Shown here: piece by piece, positions 33,153 through 43,295 of the stretch
How the letters are laid out: the number at the start of each line of letters is the position of its first letter
How positions within the stretch are numbered: the first letter of the stretch is position 1
Assembly: GCF_019375475.1 (NCBI RefSeq)
Contig: NZ_JAHXGQ010000004.1
Location: forward strand, 558,001 to 622,000
Length of the DNA: 64,000 bases
Direction: 5' to 3'
Source of the DNA: Saccharothrix obliqua
GTDB lineage: Bacteria; Actinomycetota; Actinomycetes; Mycobacteriales; Pseudonocardiaceae
Translations under genes and position numbers: made by a program
Notes under the pieces: generated by a model
What the model saw: the letters and a program-made list of their open reading frames with translations, nothing else
Databases searched by the model: none
What the model was told of the DNA's origin: nothing

Positions 33153-34870
33153 CGGGTCGCCTCCGATCGCGCCACCCGGCCTGCTTCGCGCAGCGCCCGG
33201 CGCAGGGTCGACGGCGCGATCACCGTCGAGTTGAGCACCACGGCCGACAGCCCCGCGGCGACGCGCTCCAGGTCGGCGTCACCGCCGGCCGCCACCACGA
33301 CCACGGGCACCGCGCGCAGCGCTTCGTCGGACCGCAGGAACGCCAGGATCTCCGGCCCGCTCACCCGCGGCACGTCGGCCGCCAGCACCACGACGTCGGG
33401 CCGCCGCTCGCGGACCCGCTCCAACGCCTCGCGCCCGTCCTTGACCTGGACCACGGTGTCCGCCACGCCGTCCAGCGAGATCACCACCCGCGCCCGCACG
33501 GCGTCGTCGGCCTCCACGACCAGCGCCACGCCCGCGTTCACGACGTCGTTCTCCGAGCGGGGCAGGCGCAACGTCACCTCCGTGCCCTCGCCGGGCGTGC
33601 TGCGCAACGCGATGTCGCCGCCGAGCAGCCGGGCGAGCCGACGTGCGTAGGGCAGGCCGAGCCCGGTGCCGGCGACACCGACCTGGAGCCGTCCGGGCAC
33701 CTGGTAGAACTCCTCGAAGATGCGTGACTGCTCCTCCGGCGGGATGCCGATGCCGGTGTCGGTGACCGTGAAGCTGACGGTCCCGCTGTCGTCGTCGGTC
33801 CGCGCGCTCAACCGCACGGTGCCCCGCTCGGTGAACTTCAGCGCGTTGGACAGCAGGTTGCGCAGGATGCGTTGCAGCAGCACCTCGTCGGAGACGAGCG
33901 GCAACGGCGTCGGCCGCTGGTCGAAGACCAGCTCGACCTCGGGGCTGCGGGCCATCGGGCGGGACGCGCCCTGCAACTGGGCCAGCACCAGCGCCACGTC
34001 CACCGGCGCGTACTTCGGCCGCAGGCTGCCCGATTCCGCCTTGGCCGTGTCCAGCAGCTCGTTCACCAGCGCCAGCAGCGTGCTGCCCGCGTCGTTGACG
34101 AGGTCGATCTGGCGGCGCTGCTCGTCGGTCAGCGGGTCGCCGCCCGGCGCGGTCAGCAGCCGGGTCAGGCCGATCACGGAGTTCACCGGCGACCGCAGCT
34201 CGTGGCTGATGTTCGACCAGAACCGGGTGCGCGCCTCGGCGGCCTCGCGGAGCTGGTTCGACTTCTCCTCCAGCTCGGTGTAGAACGCGACGACACCCCG
34301 GTTGGTCTGCTCCAGCTCGTCGGACAGCTCCTTGTGCAGCGCCAGGACGCCCTGGTTGGTCTCCTCCAGCTCCGCGTTGAGGCGCACCAGGTCCCGGCGC
34401 TTGGCCTCCAGGGACTCCAGGGTCTCCAACAGGTCCCGGTTCTGCGCGCGCAACTGCTCCAGCACGTCCGCGTCGGGCAGCGCGAGCATGTCCCGCAGGC
34501 GGGCGACCTGCTCCGGCGTGGGGCGGGTGTGGGTGCGCGGCAACGACTTCACCAGTTCCACGCCGTCGTCCCGGACCACCACCTCCTCCAGCAGCCGCCG
34601 CGCGGTGTCCCAGCCGGGACCGGACGTGCCGACCGCGTCGATCGCGATCACCAGCGCCGGCGCGGGCGCGGCGGGCAGGCGGAACACCAGTCGCGTGGTC
34701 GGCCGCGCGGCGATCAGCTCCCGGCCGACGTCGCTGAGCGCGGTCGCCACCCGGATCTGGTCCTGCGGGTCCAGGCCGACCACCGCCGCGACCTCGCGAC
34801 CGCACTGGCGCAGCAGGAACACGTCCGCTTCGCGGGCGACGGTGAACCGCAGCAGCTCGTCCGGGCTCAC
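33149..34870 (-). CDS. hybrid sensor histidine kinase with degenerate receiver
   Basis: 573 residues, no membrane segment. The N-terminal 115 residues are an unassigned sensor, possibly RsbT/anti-sigma-like. A coiled coil (135-215, repeated ELEETNQG/ELEQTNRG) leads to the H-box [22 protein letters not shown] with His223, then the ATPase domain ([41 protein letters not shown]). The C-terminal receiver (450-573) has lost the phospho-acceptor Asp (VVVLAADVPRVSG instead of LLDxxMP). The GTG at 34870 overlaps the upstream stop (GTGA). The likely output is the next gene's receiver. Confidence 0.9.
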   Translation of the reverse strand: MSPDELLRFTVAREADVFLLRQCGREVAAVVGLDPQDQIRVATALSDVGRELIAARPTTRLVFRLPAAPAPALVIAIDAVGTSGPGWDTARRLLEEVVVRDDGVELVKSLPRTHTRPTPEQVARLRDMLALPDADVLEQLRAQNRDLLETLESLEAKRRDLVRLNAELEETNQGVLALHKELSDELEQTNRGVVAFYTELEEKSNQLREAAEARTRFWSNISHELRSPVNSVIGLTRLLTAPGGDPLTDEQRRQIDLVNDAGSTLLALVNELLDTAKAESGSLRPKYAPVDVALVLAQLQGASRPMARSPEVELVFDQRPTPLPLVSDEVLLQRILRNLLSNALKFTERGTVRLSARTDDDSGTVSFTVTDTGIGIPPEEQSRIFEEFYQVPGRLQVGVAGTGLGLPYARRLARLLGGDIALRSTPGEGTEVTLRLPRSENDVVNAGVALVVEADDAVRARVVISLDGVADTVVQVKDGREALERVRERRPDVVVLAADVPRVSGPEILAFLRSDEALRAVPVVVVAAGGDADLERVAAGLSAVVLNSTVIAPSTLRRALREAGRVARSEATR

Positions 34871-35883
34871 GTCGCCGCCACGAGGGCGCTCGCGTCGTCC
34901 TTGCGCACGCCCGCGTCCCGGACCAGCGTGACCGCCAGCAGCAGCGGGTCGGTCACGGTCACGACGTCGTCGGCCGTCCAGCGCTCGGTGAGGCCGTCGG
35001 AGTGCAGCACGACCAGCGCGCCGGGCGGCAGCTCGTGCTCGAACGCCTGGATCGTCCGCGCCTGGTACCCGGCGATGCCCGGCACCGACACCATGGCGCG
35101 CTTGCGGCCACCGGCCAGCACCGCGCCCGCGATGTTGCCCAGCCCCGCGAACCGGACCGAGGCGCGGTCCGGGTCCACCGCGGCCACGGCCACCGCGCCG
35201 CCCCTGGTGCCGCGCAGCTCGCGGTGCAGCCGCGCCACGACCGCCTCCGGCGCGGTCGGCTCCTCGGCCCGGAAGGAGCGGACGGCGGCCTGCGCCGCGG
35301 ACGCTGCCAGCGGGCCGTGCCCGGAGCCGTCGCACATCATCAGCCACAGCTTCCCGTCGACCCGGCGCACGGCGTAGGCGTCACCGCACACGTCCTCGCC
35401 CGCGAGCGGGCGCGTGACACCCGCGGCGCCCGGGTCCACGACGAGGTCGGGCACCCCGCGCACCCGCCGCTGGAACCGGGCGGACAGCACGGTGCCGCGG
35501 CCCCGGTCCGTGGTGACGTCCAGGTGGTCGGCGCTGCGCGCCACCACGCCCAGGCCGATCCCGAGCGTGCCCGCCGTCGACTCGCCGTCGAGCATGGCGC
35601 GGTCCAGGTCGGGTATGCCCGGACCGCGGTCGACGGAGACCACCTCGACCGCCGCCAGGTCGTCCGCGCGCAGCACCCGCACCAGCACGTGCCCGCCACC
35701 GGCGTGCCGGTGCAGGTTCGTGCCGATCTCGGTGACGGCCAGCCCGATCTCGGCCACCCGCGACTCGGCGAACGCCAACCGCTCGGCCAGCGACGTGGCG
35801 ATCCGCCGCGCGCGCCCGACGTGGGCCGCGTCCTCCACCCGCACCCAGGCGACGTCCTCCGCGACCGGGAGGCGCGCGGTCAC
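34867..35883 (-). CDS. RsbT-like ATPase fused to RsbX-like phosphatase
   Basis: About 338 residues. The N-terminal half (1-130) is an anti-sigma/RsbT-type ATP-binding domain (LAVTEIGTNLHRHAGGG, DRGPGIPDL, GTLGIGLGVVARSADHLDV, GRGTVLSARF). The C-terminal half (150-338) is a PP2C/SpoIIE phosphatase resembling RsbX (GEDVCGDAYAV, MMCDGSGHGPLAASAA, GLGNIAGAVL, HSDGLTERW). The combination suggests kinase-like binding and feedback dephosphorylation of stressosome STAS proteins in one chain. GTG 35883 gives the same GTGA overlap as its neighbours; a GTG 9 bp upstream is possible. Confidence 0.88.
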   Translation of the reverse strand: MTARLPVAEDVAWVRVEDAAHVGRARRIATSLAERLAFAESRVAEIGLAVTEIGTNLHRHAGGGHVLVRVLRADDLAAVEVVSVDRGPGIPDLDRAMLDGESTAGTLGIGLGVVARSADHLDVTTDRGRGTVLSARFQRRVRGVPDLVVDPGAAGVTRPLAGEDVCGDAYAVRRVDGKLWLMMCDGSGHGPLAASAAQAAVRSFRAEEPTAPEAVVARLHRELRGTRGGAVAVAAVDPDRASVRFAGLGNIAGAVLAGGRKRAMVSVPGIAGYQARTIQAFEHELPPGALVVLHSDGLTERWTADDVVTVTDPLLLAVTLVRDAGVRKDDASALVAAT

Positions 35884-36293
35884 CCCCGCCACTTGACGAC
35901 CGTCACCGTCGTGCCGCGGCCGACCTCGGTGTCGAGGTCGAACTCGTCGACGAGCCGGCGCGAACCGCTCAGCCCCAGCCCGAGGCCGCTGCCGCTGCTC
36001 CAGCCGTCGGCGAGGGCGAGCGTGACGTCCGGGATGCCGGGGCCGTCGTCGTGGAACACGGCACGCACGCCCTGCCGCACCCCGTCCGTGACCACCTCGA
36101 TGCGGGCCACCCCGCCGCCCCCGTAGACGAGGGTGTTGCGGGCCAGCTCGCTCGCCGCCGTCACCAGCTTGGTCTGGTTCACCAGGGACAGCTTCACCCG
36201 TTGCGCGTAGGTCCGCACGAGCTGGCGGACCCGCACCACGTCGTCGTCGCCGGCGATGGGCAGTTCCTCCGGCTCACCGCCGGCGGCGGTCAC
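35880..36293 (-). CDS. rsbT: RsbT-like serine/threonine switch kinase
   Basis: 137 residues forming a single HATPase domain of the RsbT/RsbW class: DDVVRVRQLVRTYAQRVKLSL, TAASELARNTLVYGGGG (N-box), FHDDGPGIPD (G1) and SGSGLGLGLSGSRRLVDEFDLDTEVGRGTTV (G2/G3). By analogy with the Bacillus stressosome it phosphorylates RsbS and RsbR, is released by stress and then activates a downstream phosphatase. It lies directly after rsbS with a 4-bp overlap, the canonical order R-S-T. Confidence 0.9.
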   Translation of the reverse strand: MTAAGGEPEELPIAGDDDVVRVRQLVRTYAQRVKLSLVNQTKLVTAASELARNTLVYGGGGVARIEVVTDGVRQGVRAVFHDDGPGIPDVTLALADGWSSGSGLGLGLSGSRRLVDEFDLDTEVGRGTTVTVVKWRG

Positions 36294-36655
36294 CGCCGGC
36301 CCCGGCGCTGCTCGCCGAGGATCTTCAGGCCGCGCTCCAGGTTCAGCGCCGTGCGCACGTCGCCCAGCGTGAGCCCGAGTTCGACCAGGGTGATCGCCAC
36401 GGCCGGGCGCATCCCGACGACCACCGTGGTCGCGTCGAACAGGCGTGACAGCGAGGCGATCGTGGCGAACATCCGGCCGATGAAGGAGTCGACGATCTCC
36501 ACGCCCGAGATGTCGATCACCACGCCGTGCGCGCCCGTGTCGGAGATCCGCTGGGCCAGGTCCTCCTGGAGCGCCAGCACCGTCTGGTCCTGGAGGTCGA
36601 TCTGGATCGACACCAGGAGCACCCCGCCGATCTCCAGGATGGGTACGCGTTCCAT
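36290..36655 (-). CDS. rsbS: RsbS-like STAS protein
   Basis: A 121-residue STAS domain protein starting MERVPILEIGGVLLVSIQIDLQD, the typical RsbS N-terminus (VPIL...G..LL). GVEIVDSFIGRMFATI carries the Ser expected to be phosphorylated by RsbT. It scaffolds the stressosome core with RsbR. The ATG at 36655 overlaps the rsbR stop by one base. Confidence 0.92.
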   Translation of the reverse strand: MERVPILEIGGVLLVSIQIDLQDQTVLALQEDLAQRISDTGAHGVVIDISGVEIVDSFIGRMFATIASLSRLFDATTVVVGMRPAVAITLVELGLTLGDVRTALNLERGLKILGEQRRGRR

Positions 36656-37503
36656 CAGCGCACCCGGTCGGCCGCGACGACCTCGACGCCTTCGCTGCGC
36701 AACGCGTGCCGCAGCGCGTCGGCCAGGGACGCCTTGGTGGTGATGTCGCCGAACTCGATGCCCAGCGCGACGATGGTCTGCGCGATCTGCGGCCGGATGC
36801 CGGAGATGGTGCACTCCGCGCCCATCAGCCGCGCCGCGAAAGCGGTCTTGAGCAGGTGCTGCGCGACCTGCGTGTCGACCGCCAGCACGCCCGTGATGTC
36901 GATGATGGCGTGCTCCGCGCCGGTCTCGACCAGGCTCTCCAGCAGCTTCTCCATCACCACCTGGGTGCGTGCCGAGTCGAGGGTGCCGACCAGCGGCACG
37001 GCGAGCACGCCCTCCCACAGCTTCACCACGGGTGTGGTGAGTTCGAGCAGCTGCTCCGACTGCTCCGCGATGATCTCCTCGCGGGCGCGGGCGAACGTCT
37101 CGAAGGTGAACAGGCCCAACGCGTCCAGCAGCGACGAGAAGTCCATCAGCTCGCGGAACAGGTCGGGGTCGGCGTCGTGCTCGGTGAGTTCGAACACGAC
37201 CCGCTTGAGCGCGAACACGCTCGACGCGGTCTCCGACGGCGTGTAGCCCGCCCGCGCCCGGGTCCGGGACAGCTCCGCGAGCAGCGATCTGATCTCCGCG
37301 TACCGCTCACCGCTCACGTCGCGGCCGTTGTCCCCGACCACGGGGAGGAGGGCGGTGTACAGCTCCCGGGACTCCCGCTCCAGCTCGGCCGCCGTGACAC
37401 GCCCGCGCAGCGTTGCCGCGGCGGCGCGCACCCACTGCTCCAGGACCTCGTCCCGACGCTCCCGCAACACGACGACCAACCGCCGCTCGCCCACCCCAAC
37501 CAC
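36655..37503 (-). CDS. rsbR: RsbR-like stressosome sensor
   Basis: 282 residues. The N-terminal half (1-150) is an all-helical RsbRD-type sensor without haem or flavin motifs (VLEQWVRAAAATLRGRV, ALKRVVFELTEHDADPDLFREL). The C-terminal STAS domain (165-282) begins with TTPVVKLWEGVLAVPLVGTLDSAR and has the phosphorylatable Thr in GVLAVDTQVAQHLLK. It is the first gene of the six-gene operon, with a strong AGGAGG ribosome binding site before GTG 37503. The signal it senses is unknown. Confidence 0.92.
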   Translation of the reverse strand: MVGVGERRLVVVLRERRDEVLEQWVRAAAATLRGRVTAAELERESRELYTALLPVVGDNGRDVSGERYAEIRSLLAELSRTRARAGYTPSETASSVFALKRVVFELTEHDADPDLFRELMDFSSLLDALGLFTFETFARAREEIIAEQSEQLLELTTPVVKLWEGVLAVPLVGTLDSARTQVVMEKLLESLVETGAEHAIIDITGVLAVDTQVAQHLLKTAFAARLMGAECTISGIRPQIAQTIVALGIEFGDITTKASLADALRHALRSEGVEVVAADRVR

Positions 37504-37657
37504 CAGTACCTCCTACGCAGCGCTTCCGAAGTGACAGTAGCCGTTCGGACCACGGCTCCCGGTCGGGCACCGCCCAACGCCCACCGGGCCTAACAATCCC
37601 CAAAACGAGCGATGTTCAACCCTCACCGCGCGTGCCGACCCGGTAGCCGTCAGTCGG

Positions 37658-37945
37658 TCAGTGACCGTCCTGGACGGTGGTGAGGTCGGCCAGGCCGGAG
37701 ATGGTCAGCACGGTGGCCAGCACGCGTGGCGCGAGCAGGTGGATGCGGTCGACGTGGGTGAACAGCACGTGCAGGCCGGCGCTGTCCAGGTACTCCACGG
37801 CGGTGAGGTCCACGACCAGGGGGCCGGTGGTCCCGGCCAGTGCCGCCGCGAGGGTTTCGGCGTTGGTCATGTCGATCTCGCCGACCACGGTCAGCAGGGT
37901 GGTCCCGTCGGGGCGCCGACCGGGCGTGATGGTGAGCGGAGTCAT
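37658..37945 (-). CDS. STAS anti-anti-sigma factor
   Basis: 95 residues, one STAS domain: TTLLTVVGEIDMTNAETLAAAL, then LVVDLTAVEYLDSAGLHVLF with the Ser that would be phosphorylated by an anti-sigma kinase. This is the RsbV/SpoIIAA type. The ATG overlaps the stop of the giant multidomain gene by one base (TGATG), so it is probably the substrate of that protein's C-terminal ATPase and of its phosphatase domain. Confidence 0.92.
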   Translation of the reverse strand: MTPLTITPGRRPDGTTLLTVVGEIDMTNAETLAAALAGTTGPLVVDLTAVEYLDSAGLHVLFTHVDRIHLLAPRVLATVLTISGLADLTTVQDGH

Positions 37946-40900
37946 CAGGCGATCCTCGTGTGCATGTCGACGGTGGTGCCGGAAGGTCCGGGAGTGATGG
38001 TCACCTGGTGCATGAGGGCGCGCATGATCGCGATGCCGCGCCCCCGGTACGGGCGGTCCTCGGGGCGAGGGGGTCGCCAACGGCCGTTGTCGGTGACCGT
38101 GACGCGGAGGCTGTCCACGAACGCCTCCACGCGCAGTCGCACGTTCCGGCCCGGGGTGTCGTGGTACCCGTGCTCGATGGCGTTGGTGCACGCCTCGCCG
38201 GCGGCCACCAGCACGTTCTGCGCCGGCTCGCCGGCGAGGCCGCAGCGGTGGAGCCAACCACGCAGCTCTGCGCGGACCAGCGCGAGCTGGTCCGCCCGCG
38301 CGGGGAAGGTCAGCTCCAGCGGCGCGGGGTGGCGGTAGAGCAGGAGGGCGACGTCGTCCTCGAAACCCGTGTCGGGCGCCAGGATCGTCATCAACTCGGT
38401 GGCGAGGTCGTCCACGGCGCGGCCCCGGCCGCCCTGGACGGCGCGGCCGGCCTGGTCGATGCCGATGTCGAGCGACCGGCGGCGGCGCTCCACCAGGCCG
38501 TCGGTGTAGAGCAGCAGCGTGGCGCGTGGCGGGATGACGTGCTCGCCCTCGGGCCGGGGTCGACCGGTGCGCACGGCCAGCGGCAGCGAGCGGCCCTGGT
38601 CCAGCAACGCCGTGGAACCGTCCGGGTGGACCAGGATGCCGGGCGGGTGGCCGGCGCTGGAGTAGGTCAGCCGTCCGCTCGCGGGGTCGAGGACGCCGCA
38701 GAAGACGGTGGTGCACATGGCCCTGGGCACGCCCTCGGCGAACTGGTCGAGCGCGGTCAGGGCACGGGCCGGGCTGCCGTCCTGGAGCAGCAGCGCCCGG
38801 CAGGCGCTGCGGAGTTGCCCCATCACGGTGGCCGCCTGGAGCCCGTGACCCACGCAGTCGCCGACGACGATGCCGATCCGCCCCTCGGGCAGCGTGACGA
38901 CGTCGTACCAGTCGCCGCCGACCTCAAGGGGCCGCGTGGCGGGCTCGTAGCGGGCGGCGAAACCGTCGGGCAGCCGGGACGGGCCGAGGATCGCGCGCTG
39001 GAGGGCGATCGCGGTCCGGCGCTGCTGGTCGATCTGGTGGATGCGGGCGAGCCCCTGGGCGAGGTGGCCGGTCAGCAGGGTCAGCAGCAGCCGGTCCTGG
39101 TCGGTGAACGGCCGGTGCTCGCCCAGCTCGACCCACAGCGCCAGGGGGCCGTGCGGGTGGTCGAGCAGGATGCCCGCGCCGGTGTGGTCGACGACCGGCG
39201 TGCGTGCCGAATCGCGGTGCAGTCCGGTCAGCGCCCGCCGGCGCTCCTCGGGCAGGTCCGACCAGTCGGTCCCGGCGTCGGTGGTGGTGACGGCCGGTTC
39301 GTCGGGCGGCCCGAACACCGCGGCGACCACCCGCCGGGCGCGCCAGAGCCGGTGCAGCTGCCCCAGCGCCGCAGCCAGCGCCTCGGACAGCCCGGTCACC
39401 TCCGACAGGCACGTGCTCAGGGCCGCCAGCGCGTTGTCCCGCTGGATGGCGTGGTGCTCGGCGGTGACGTCGCGGAACGTGCCGACGACCACGCGACGCC
39501 CGGTGTCGGGGTCGCGGGTCTGGTTGAACGTGGCGGTCACCCACAGCCGTTGGCCGTCGCGGCGGGTGACGGGGATGGTGTAGCTGCCCTGGTGCCGCGC
39601 CATCAGGTTGGTGAAGGCTTCGGCGACCTGCCGGTGGGCTTCCGGGTCGGTGGTCGCGTCCGGCCACCACGGGTGGTCCGGCGGGTAGGGCAACCCCTCC
39701 GGCCCGTAGCCGAGGATGTCGGTGAACGCGGTGTTGATCTCGATGACCGCGCCGTCGGCGTCGCAGACGAAGAACGCCTCCTGCAAGGAGTCGACGATCG
39801 CCGTGCGCCACCGGGCGTGGTGGTTGCGCAGCCGGGCCATGTCCGTCGTCGCCCGCACGCGGGCCAGCAGTTCGGCGGCGGCGAAGGGTTTGACGAGGTA
39901 GTCGTCCGCGCCGGCGTGCAGCCCCTCGATGGCCGCCTCCTGACCGGCACGTGCCGACAGCAGCACCACGGGCACCGCCGCCGTGCGAGGGTCGGCCCGC
40001 AGCGCCGCCAGCAGGGCCAGCCCGTCCAGGTGGGGCATCATGACGTCGCTGACGAGGAGGTCGAAGGGTTGCGCGCGCACGGCCGCCAACGCCTGCCGCC
40101 CGTCGGCCACTGCGGTCACCCGGTAACCCGCGCCACGCAGCAGGCGGGTCAGGTACTCGCGCATGTCGGCGTTGTCGTCCGCGATCAGCACGTGTGCCGC
40201 GGCAACGCTTTCCGCGGTTTCCGCGGGAGGCGTGACGCGTTGCGCCGTCGGGGTCGAGGGCAGCCAGCGCAACGCCTCCTGCACGTACGGGTCGGCGGCG
40301 GCGGTCGCGCCCGTCGGCGGCGTGACCGGCGCGATGGCGTCCGCCGGGAGGTGCGCGGTGCCGAACGGCACGCGGACGGTGAAGCGGGTGCCCTGGTCGC
40401 TCTCGGCGGTGATCGTGCCCCCGTGCAGGCCGACCAGCTCCTTGACCAGGGCCAGCCCTATGCCGCTGCCCTCGTTGGAGCGGGCCCGGGTGTTCTCGAT
40501 GCGGTGGAACCGCTCGAACAGCCTGGGCATCTCGGCGGCGGGCACGCCCACGCCGGTGTCGGTCACCGTGACCACCGCGTCGTCGCCGTCCGCGCGCACG
40601 GCCACGTGGATCGAGCCGTCGAAGGTGAACTTCAACGCGTTGGACAGCAGGTTGAGGACCACCTTCTCCCACATGCCGGGGTCGACGTGGACCGGGCGCG
40701 GCAGCGGCGGGCAGTCCACCCGGAAGGCGAGGCCGGCCTTCTCCACGGCGGAGCGGAACACGGCGGCCAGCTCGGCGGTGGCCGCGGCCAGGTCGACCGG
40801 TTCGAAGCGGACCCGCACCCGGCCCGCCTCGATGCGGGAGAAGTCGAGCAGGGTGTTGACCAGCTTGCCCAGCCGCAACCCGTTGCGGCGGATGACCTCC

Positions 40901-42966
40901 AGCTCCTCGCGCGCGCCGGTGTCGGTGTCGGCCAGCCGCCCGCGCAGCTCCTCGACCGGGCCCATGATCAACGCGAGCGGGGTGCGCAGCTCGTGGCTGA
41001 TGTTGGAGAAGAACGTGGTCTTGGCGCGGTCCAGCTCGGCCAGCTCCTCGGCCCGGCGCTGCTGGGCCTGGTAGCTGCGGGCGCCGGAGATGCCGCCGGC
41101 GACGTGCCCGGCGACCAGTTCGAGGAAACCCCGGTACCCGGCGTCGAGCGGCCGGTGGCGGTTCAGCCCGGCGACCAGGAACCCGTACGGCGTGCCGCCC
41201 CGGCGCAGCAGCGGGACGACCAGCGCCCGCACCGGCGGTCGCGCCCAGTCGCCGCTGGGGAGCGCGGGGAACGCGCGGGGGTCGAGGTCCACCGCCACCG
41301 CCTCGCCACGGGCGGCCGGTGCGGTGGGCCACCGCGCGGTGTTGGGGTCGGTCGGGGTGAGCAGGGGCGGGTCGGCAGCGGCGGACCCCGGCAAGCCGGT
41401 CGCAGGCACGGCCGGATCAGCAGCCGCGGACCCCGGCGCACCGGTCGGGGCTGGCGCGGGAGGGTCGGCAGCCGCAGACCCTGGCGCGTCGGTCGGAGCG
41501 GGTATGGCCGGGCCGGCAGCGGCGGACCCCGGCGCATCGGTCGGGACTGGCGCAGCCGGATCGGCAGCCGCGGACCCCGGCAAGCCGGTCGGAGCGGGCA
41601 CGGCCGGATCGGCAGCGGCGGACCCCGGCGCATCGGTCGGGGCTGGCGAGGGAGGGTCGGTCGCGGCGAGCCCGGTCCGGTCCGGTGTGGTCGGCATCGG
41701 CGGATCGGCTGGCGCGGGAGGGTCGGTCGGCGCGAGCCCTGGCCGGACCGGTGCGGCGGGCACGGGCGCGTCGTCCGCGGTTGGCAGCGGCGAGGTGGTC
41801 AGCGCGTGCGGGGGCACGTCGGTCGAGGCAAGCACCGGTGCGTCGGTCGCGGCGAGCACCAGCGGGTCGGTCGAGTCGAACACCGGCGCGTCGGCCGCGG
41901 CGAACGCCGGCGCGTCGGCCGCGGCCAGGGCCAACGGGTCCGCCGCGGCGAGCAGCGGCGGGGCCGCCGGGTGCCCGGCGGGCATCCCGGTCGACGCCGC
42001 CAGCCGCGCCCGGCCGTCGTCGTCGAACAGGTAGGTCAGGGTGAACGGCAGGTCCCGCGGGTTGGCGGCCAGCCGGTGAGCGGCGAAGTCCAGCACCTCC
42101 TGCTCGGTGCGCACCGCGCTCGGGTCGGAACCGAGGTCCCGCAGGGTCGCCATCCGACGTTCGCCGATCACGCGGTCGGTGTCCTCGCTGACCACGCACA
42201 ACATCCCGGCCACCGCGCCGGAATCGTCACGCAGCCGGCTGTAGGAGAAGGTGTGGTAGGTCTCCTCCGGGTAGCCGGACCGCTCCAGGAACAGCAGCAA
42301 CGCCTCGTCCCAGGTGGACTCCCCCACGGTCAGCACGGTGTCGATGCGCGGCCCGATGTCGTCCCAGATCTCGGCCCACACCTCGTCGGCCGGTCGGCCC
42401 AGCGCCCACGGGTACTTGCGCCCCAGGGTGTCCCGCTTGTAGGCGGCGTTGCAGAAGAACGTGAGCTGCGGCCCCCACGCCATCCACATCGGGAACCGGG
42501 ACGAGAGCAGGATGTTCACCGCGGTGCGGAGGCTCTGCGGCCACTGCCCGGGTGGTCCGAGGGGTGTCGCCGCCCAGTCGACGGCCGCCAGGTCCGGCCC
42601 CACCTCGGCGTCGGCGGCGAACACGGCGGCCCGCGCGATCGGCCGTTCGCCGGAACCGATCCCCTGGGCGGAACCCCGCGGGCCGCTCCCCTCGACGCCG
42701 ACCCCCGCACCGGCCACCTCGGCGGAATCCCGCGCGGCGGTCCCTTCGCCGGCGGTCTCCGCCCCGGCGGCCCCCGAGCCGGTCCCGTCGGCGGCCCCTG
42801 TGCCGGCCCTCACCGCGGCGGCCCGCGAGTCGGTCTCCTCGCCGACGTCTCCCGCGCCGGCCGCCTCGGCGGCAGTCCCCGGGTTGGTCCCCGCTGCGGC
42901 ATCCCGCGGGTCGGTCCTCTCGGCGGCGGCCCCCGCACCGGCCCCTTCGGCGGCGTCGCGCGTCAC
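37945..42966 (-). CDS. giant hybrid kinase / PP2C phosphatase / anti-sigma protein
   Basis: 1673 residues, cytosolic. Approximate order: Ala/Gly/Glu-rich tail (1-108); PAS-like domain ([18 protein letters not shown], 120-280); GAF (290-620) interrupted by a 200-residue Ala/Pro/Asp linker with 16-residue repeats; HisKA with [14 protein letters not shown] (His about 658) and HATPase to about 870; receiver ([25 protein letters not shown]; 920-1035); PAS (1050-1170); GAF (1180-1320); SpoIIE phosphatase ([17 protein letters not shown]; 1345-1530); RsbW-type ATPase ([14 protein letters not shown]; 1550-1668). It could read several signals and set the phosphorylation state of the STAS partner downstream. 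The GTG start at 42966 is uncertain, since the low-complexity tail is unlike relatives. Confidence 0.85.
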   Translation of the reverse strand: MTRDAAEGAGAGAAAERTDPRDAAAGTNPGTAAEAAGAGDVGEETDSRAAAVRAGTGAADGTGSGAAGAETAGEGTAARDSAEVAGAGVGVEGSGPRGSAQGIGSGERPIARAAVFAADAEVGPDLAAVDWAATPLGPPGQWPQSLRTAVNILLSSRFPMWMAWGPQLTFFCNAAYKRDTLGRKYPWALGRPADEVWAEIWDDIGPRIDTVLTVGESTWDEALLLFLERSGYPEETYHTFSYSRLRDDSGAVAGMLCVVSEDTDRVIGERRMATLRDLGSDPSAVRTEQEVLDFAAHRLAANPRDLPFTLTYLFDDDGRARLAASTGMPAGHPAAPPLLAAADPLALAAADAPAFAAADAPVFDSTDPLVLAATDAPVLASTDVPPHALTTSPLPTADDAPVPAAPVRPGLAPTDPPAPADPPMPTTPDRTGLAATDPPSPAPTDAPGSAAADPAVPAPTGLPGSAAADPAAPVPTDAPGSAAAGPAIPAPTDAPGSAAADPPAPAPTGAPGSAAADPAVPATGLPGSAAADPPLLTPTDPNTARWPTAPAARGEAVAVDLDPRAFPALPSGDWARPPVRALVVPLLRRGGTPYGFLVAGLNRHRPLDAGYRGFLELVAGHVAGGISGARSYQAQQRRAEELAELDRAKTTFFSNISHELRTPLALIMGPVEELRGRLADTDTGAREELEVIRRNGLRLGKLVNTLLDFSRIEAGRVRVRFEPVDLAAATAELAAVFRSAVEKAGLAFRVDCPPLPRPVHVDPGMWEKVVLNLLSNALKFTFDGSIHVAVRADGDDAVVTVTDTGVGVPAAEMPRLFERFHRIENTRARSNEGSGIGLALVKELVGLHGGTITAESDQGTRFTVRVPFGTAHLPADAIAPVTPPTGATAAADPYVQEALRWLPSTPTAQRVTPPAETAESVAAAHVLIADDNADMREYLTRLLRGAGYRVTAVADGRQALAAVRAQPFDLLVSDVMMPHLDGLALLAALRADPRTAAVPVVLLSARAGQEAAIEGLHAGADDYLVKPFAAAELLARVRATTDMARLRNHHARWRTAIVDSLQEAFFVCDADGAVIEINTAFTDILGYGPEGLPYPPDHPWWPDATTDPEAHRQVAEAFTNLMARHQGSYTIPVTRRDGQRLWVTATFNQTRDPDTGRRVVVGTFRDVTAEHHAIQRDNALAALSTCLSEVTGLSEALAAALGQLHRLWRARRVVAAVFGPPDEPAVTTTDAGTDWSDLPEERRRALTGLHRDSARTPVVDHTGAGILLDHPHGPLALWVELGEHRPFTDQDRLLLTLLTGHLAQGLARIHQIDQQRRTAIALQRAILGPSRLPDGFAARYEPATRPLEVGGDWYDVVTLPEGRIGIVVGDCVGHGLQAATVMGQLRSACRALLLQDGSPARALTALDQFAEGVPRAMCTTVFCGVLDPASGRLTYSSAGHPPGILVHPDGSTALLDQGRSLPLAVRTGRPRPEGEHVIPPRATLLLYTDGLVERRRRSLDIGIDQAGRAVQGGRGRAVDDLATELMTILAPDTGFEDDVALLLYRHPAPLELTFPARADQLALVRAELRGWLHRCGLAGEPAQNVLVAAGEACTNAIEHGYHDTPGRNVRLRVEAFVDSLRVTVTDNGRWRPPRPEDRPYRGRGIAIMRALMHQVTITPGPSGTTVDMHTRIA
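41370..41700. repeat. in-frame 48-bp repeats encoding an Ala/Pro/Asp linker
   Basis: Within the giant signalling gene, units of about 48 bp repeat with variation and encode [20 protein letters not shown] 16-residue blocks (about seven copies, with [10 protein letters not shown] variants). They sit inside the first GAF domain. Variation in copy number between strains would be expected from replication slippage. Confidence 0.75.
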
Positions 42967-43295
42967 CGGTTTCCCCGAGGTCTTGTGCCTGCGGCCGGGA
43001 CGTGACCGGCCAACGAGCCGGATTCCGGGTCAGCGGGCGGCGGCGTGTGCGGGCGGGCCGGTGTCGCGTTCGCCCGTCGGTTCGATCTCACGACCGCAAG
43101 GGTTCCACTGGTGGCGGTGCCGTGCATGACAGCCCCGGGCGCGGCCGGCGTGCGACCGCGCTTCCACCACACCGGGCGAAGCGCTGATCTGCCGCGACAC
43201 CCCGTAGATCGTCCACAGTGGATTCCCACCCCGTCGACCACCTGTCGTGTCGAAGCGTGCGCGCTGGGTTACCGCGAGCGGTAGCGTGGGGTGCC
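42967..43295. other. divergent intergenic region
   Basis: About 330 bp between the giant signalling gene and the LuxR gene. It is GC-rich with no gene. A TCCACAGTGGA palindrome is at about 43210-43220. A TAGCGT -10 at 43282-43287 lies 9 bp before the LuxR GTG, suggesting a leaderless transcript. Confidence 0.5.

Noticed and set aside
37960-43005. A 1681-codon open frame on the plus strand opposite the giant signalling gene
   Set aside because: It is a base-composition shadow: with GC at nearly all third positions the complementary frame rarely meets stops. It has no domain motifs, and the minus-strand protein is rich in them.
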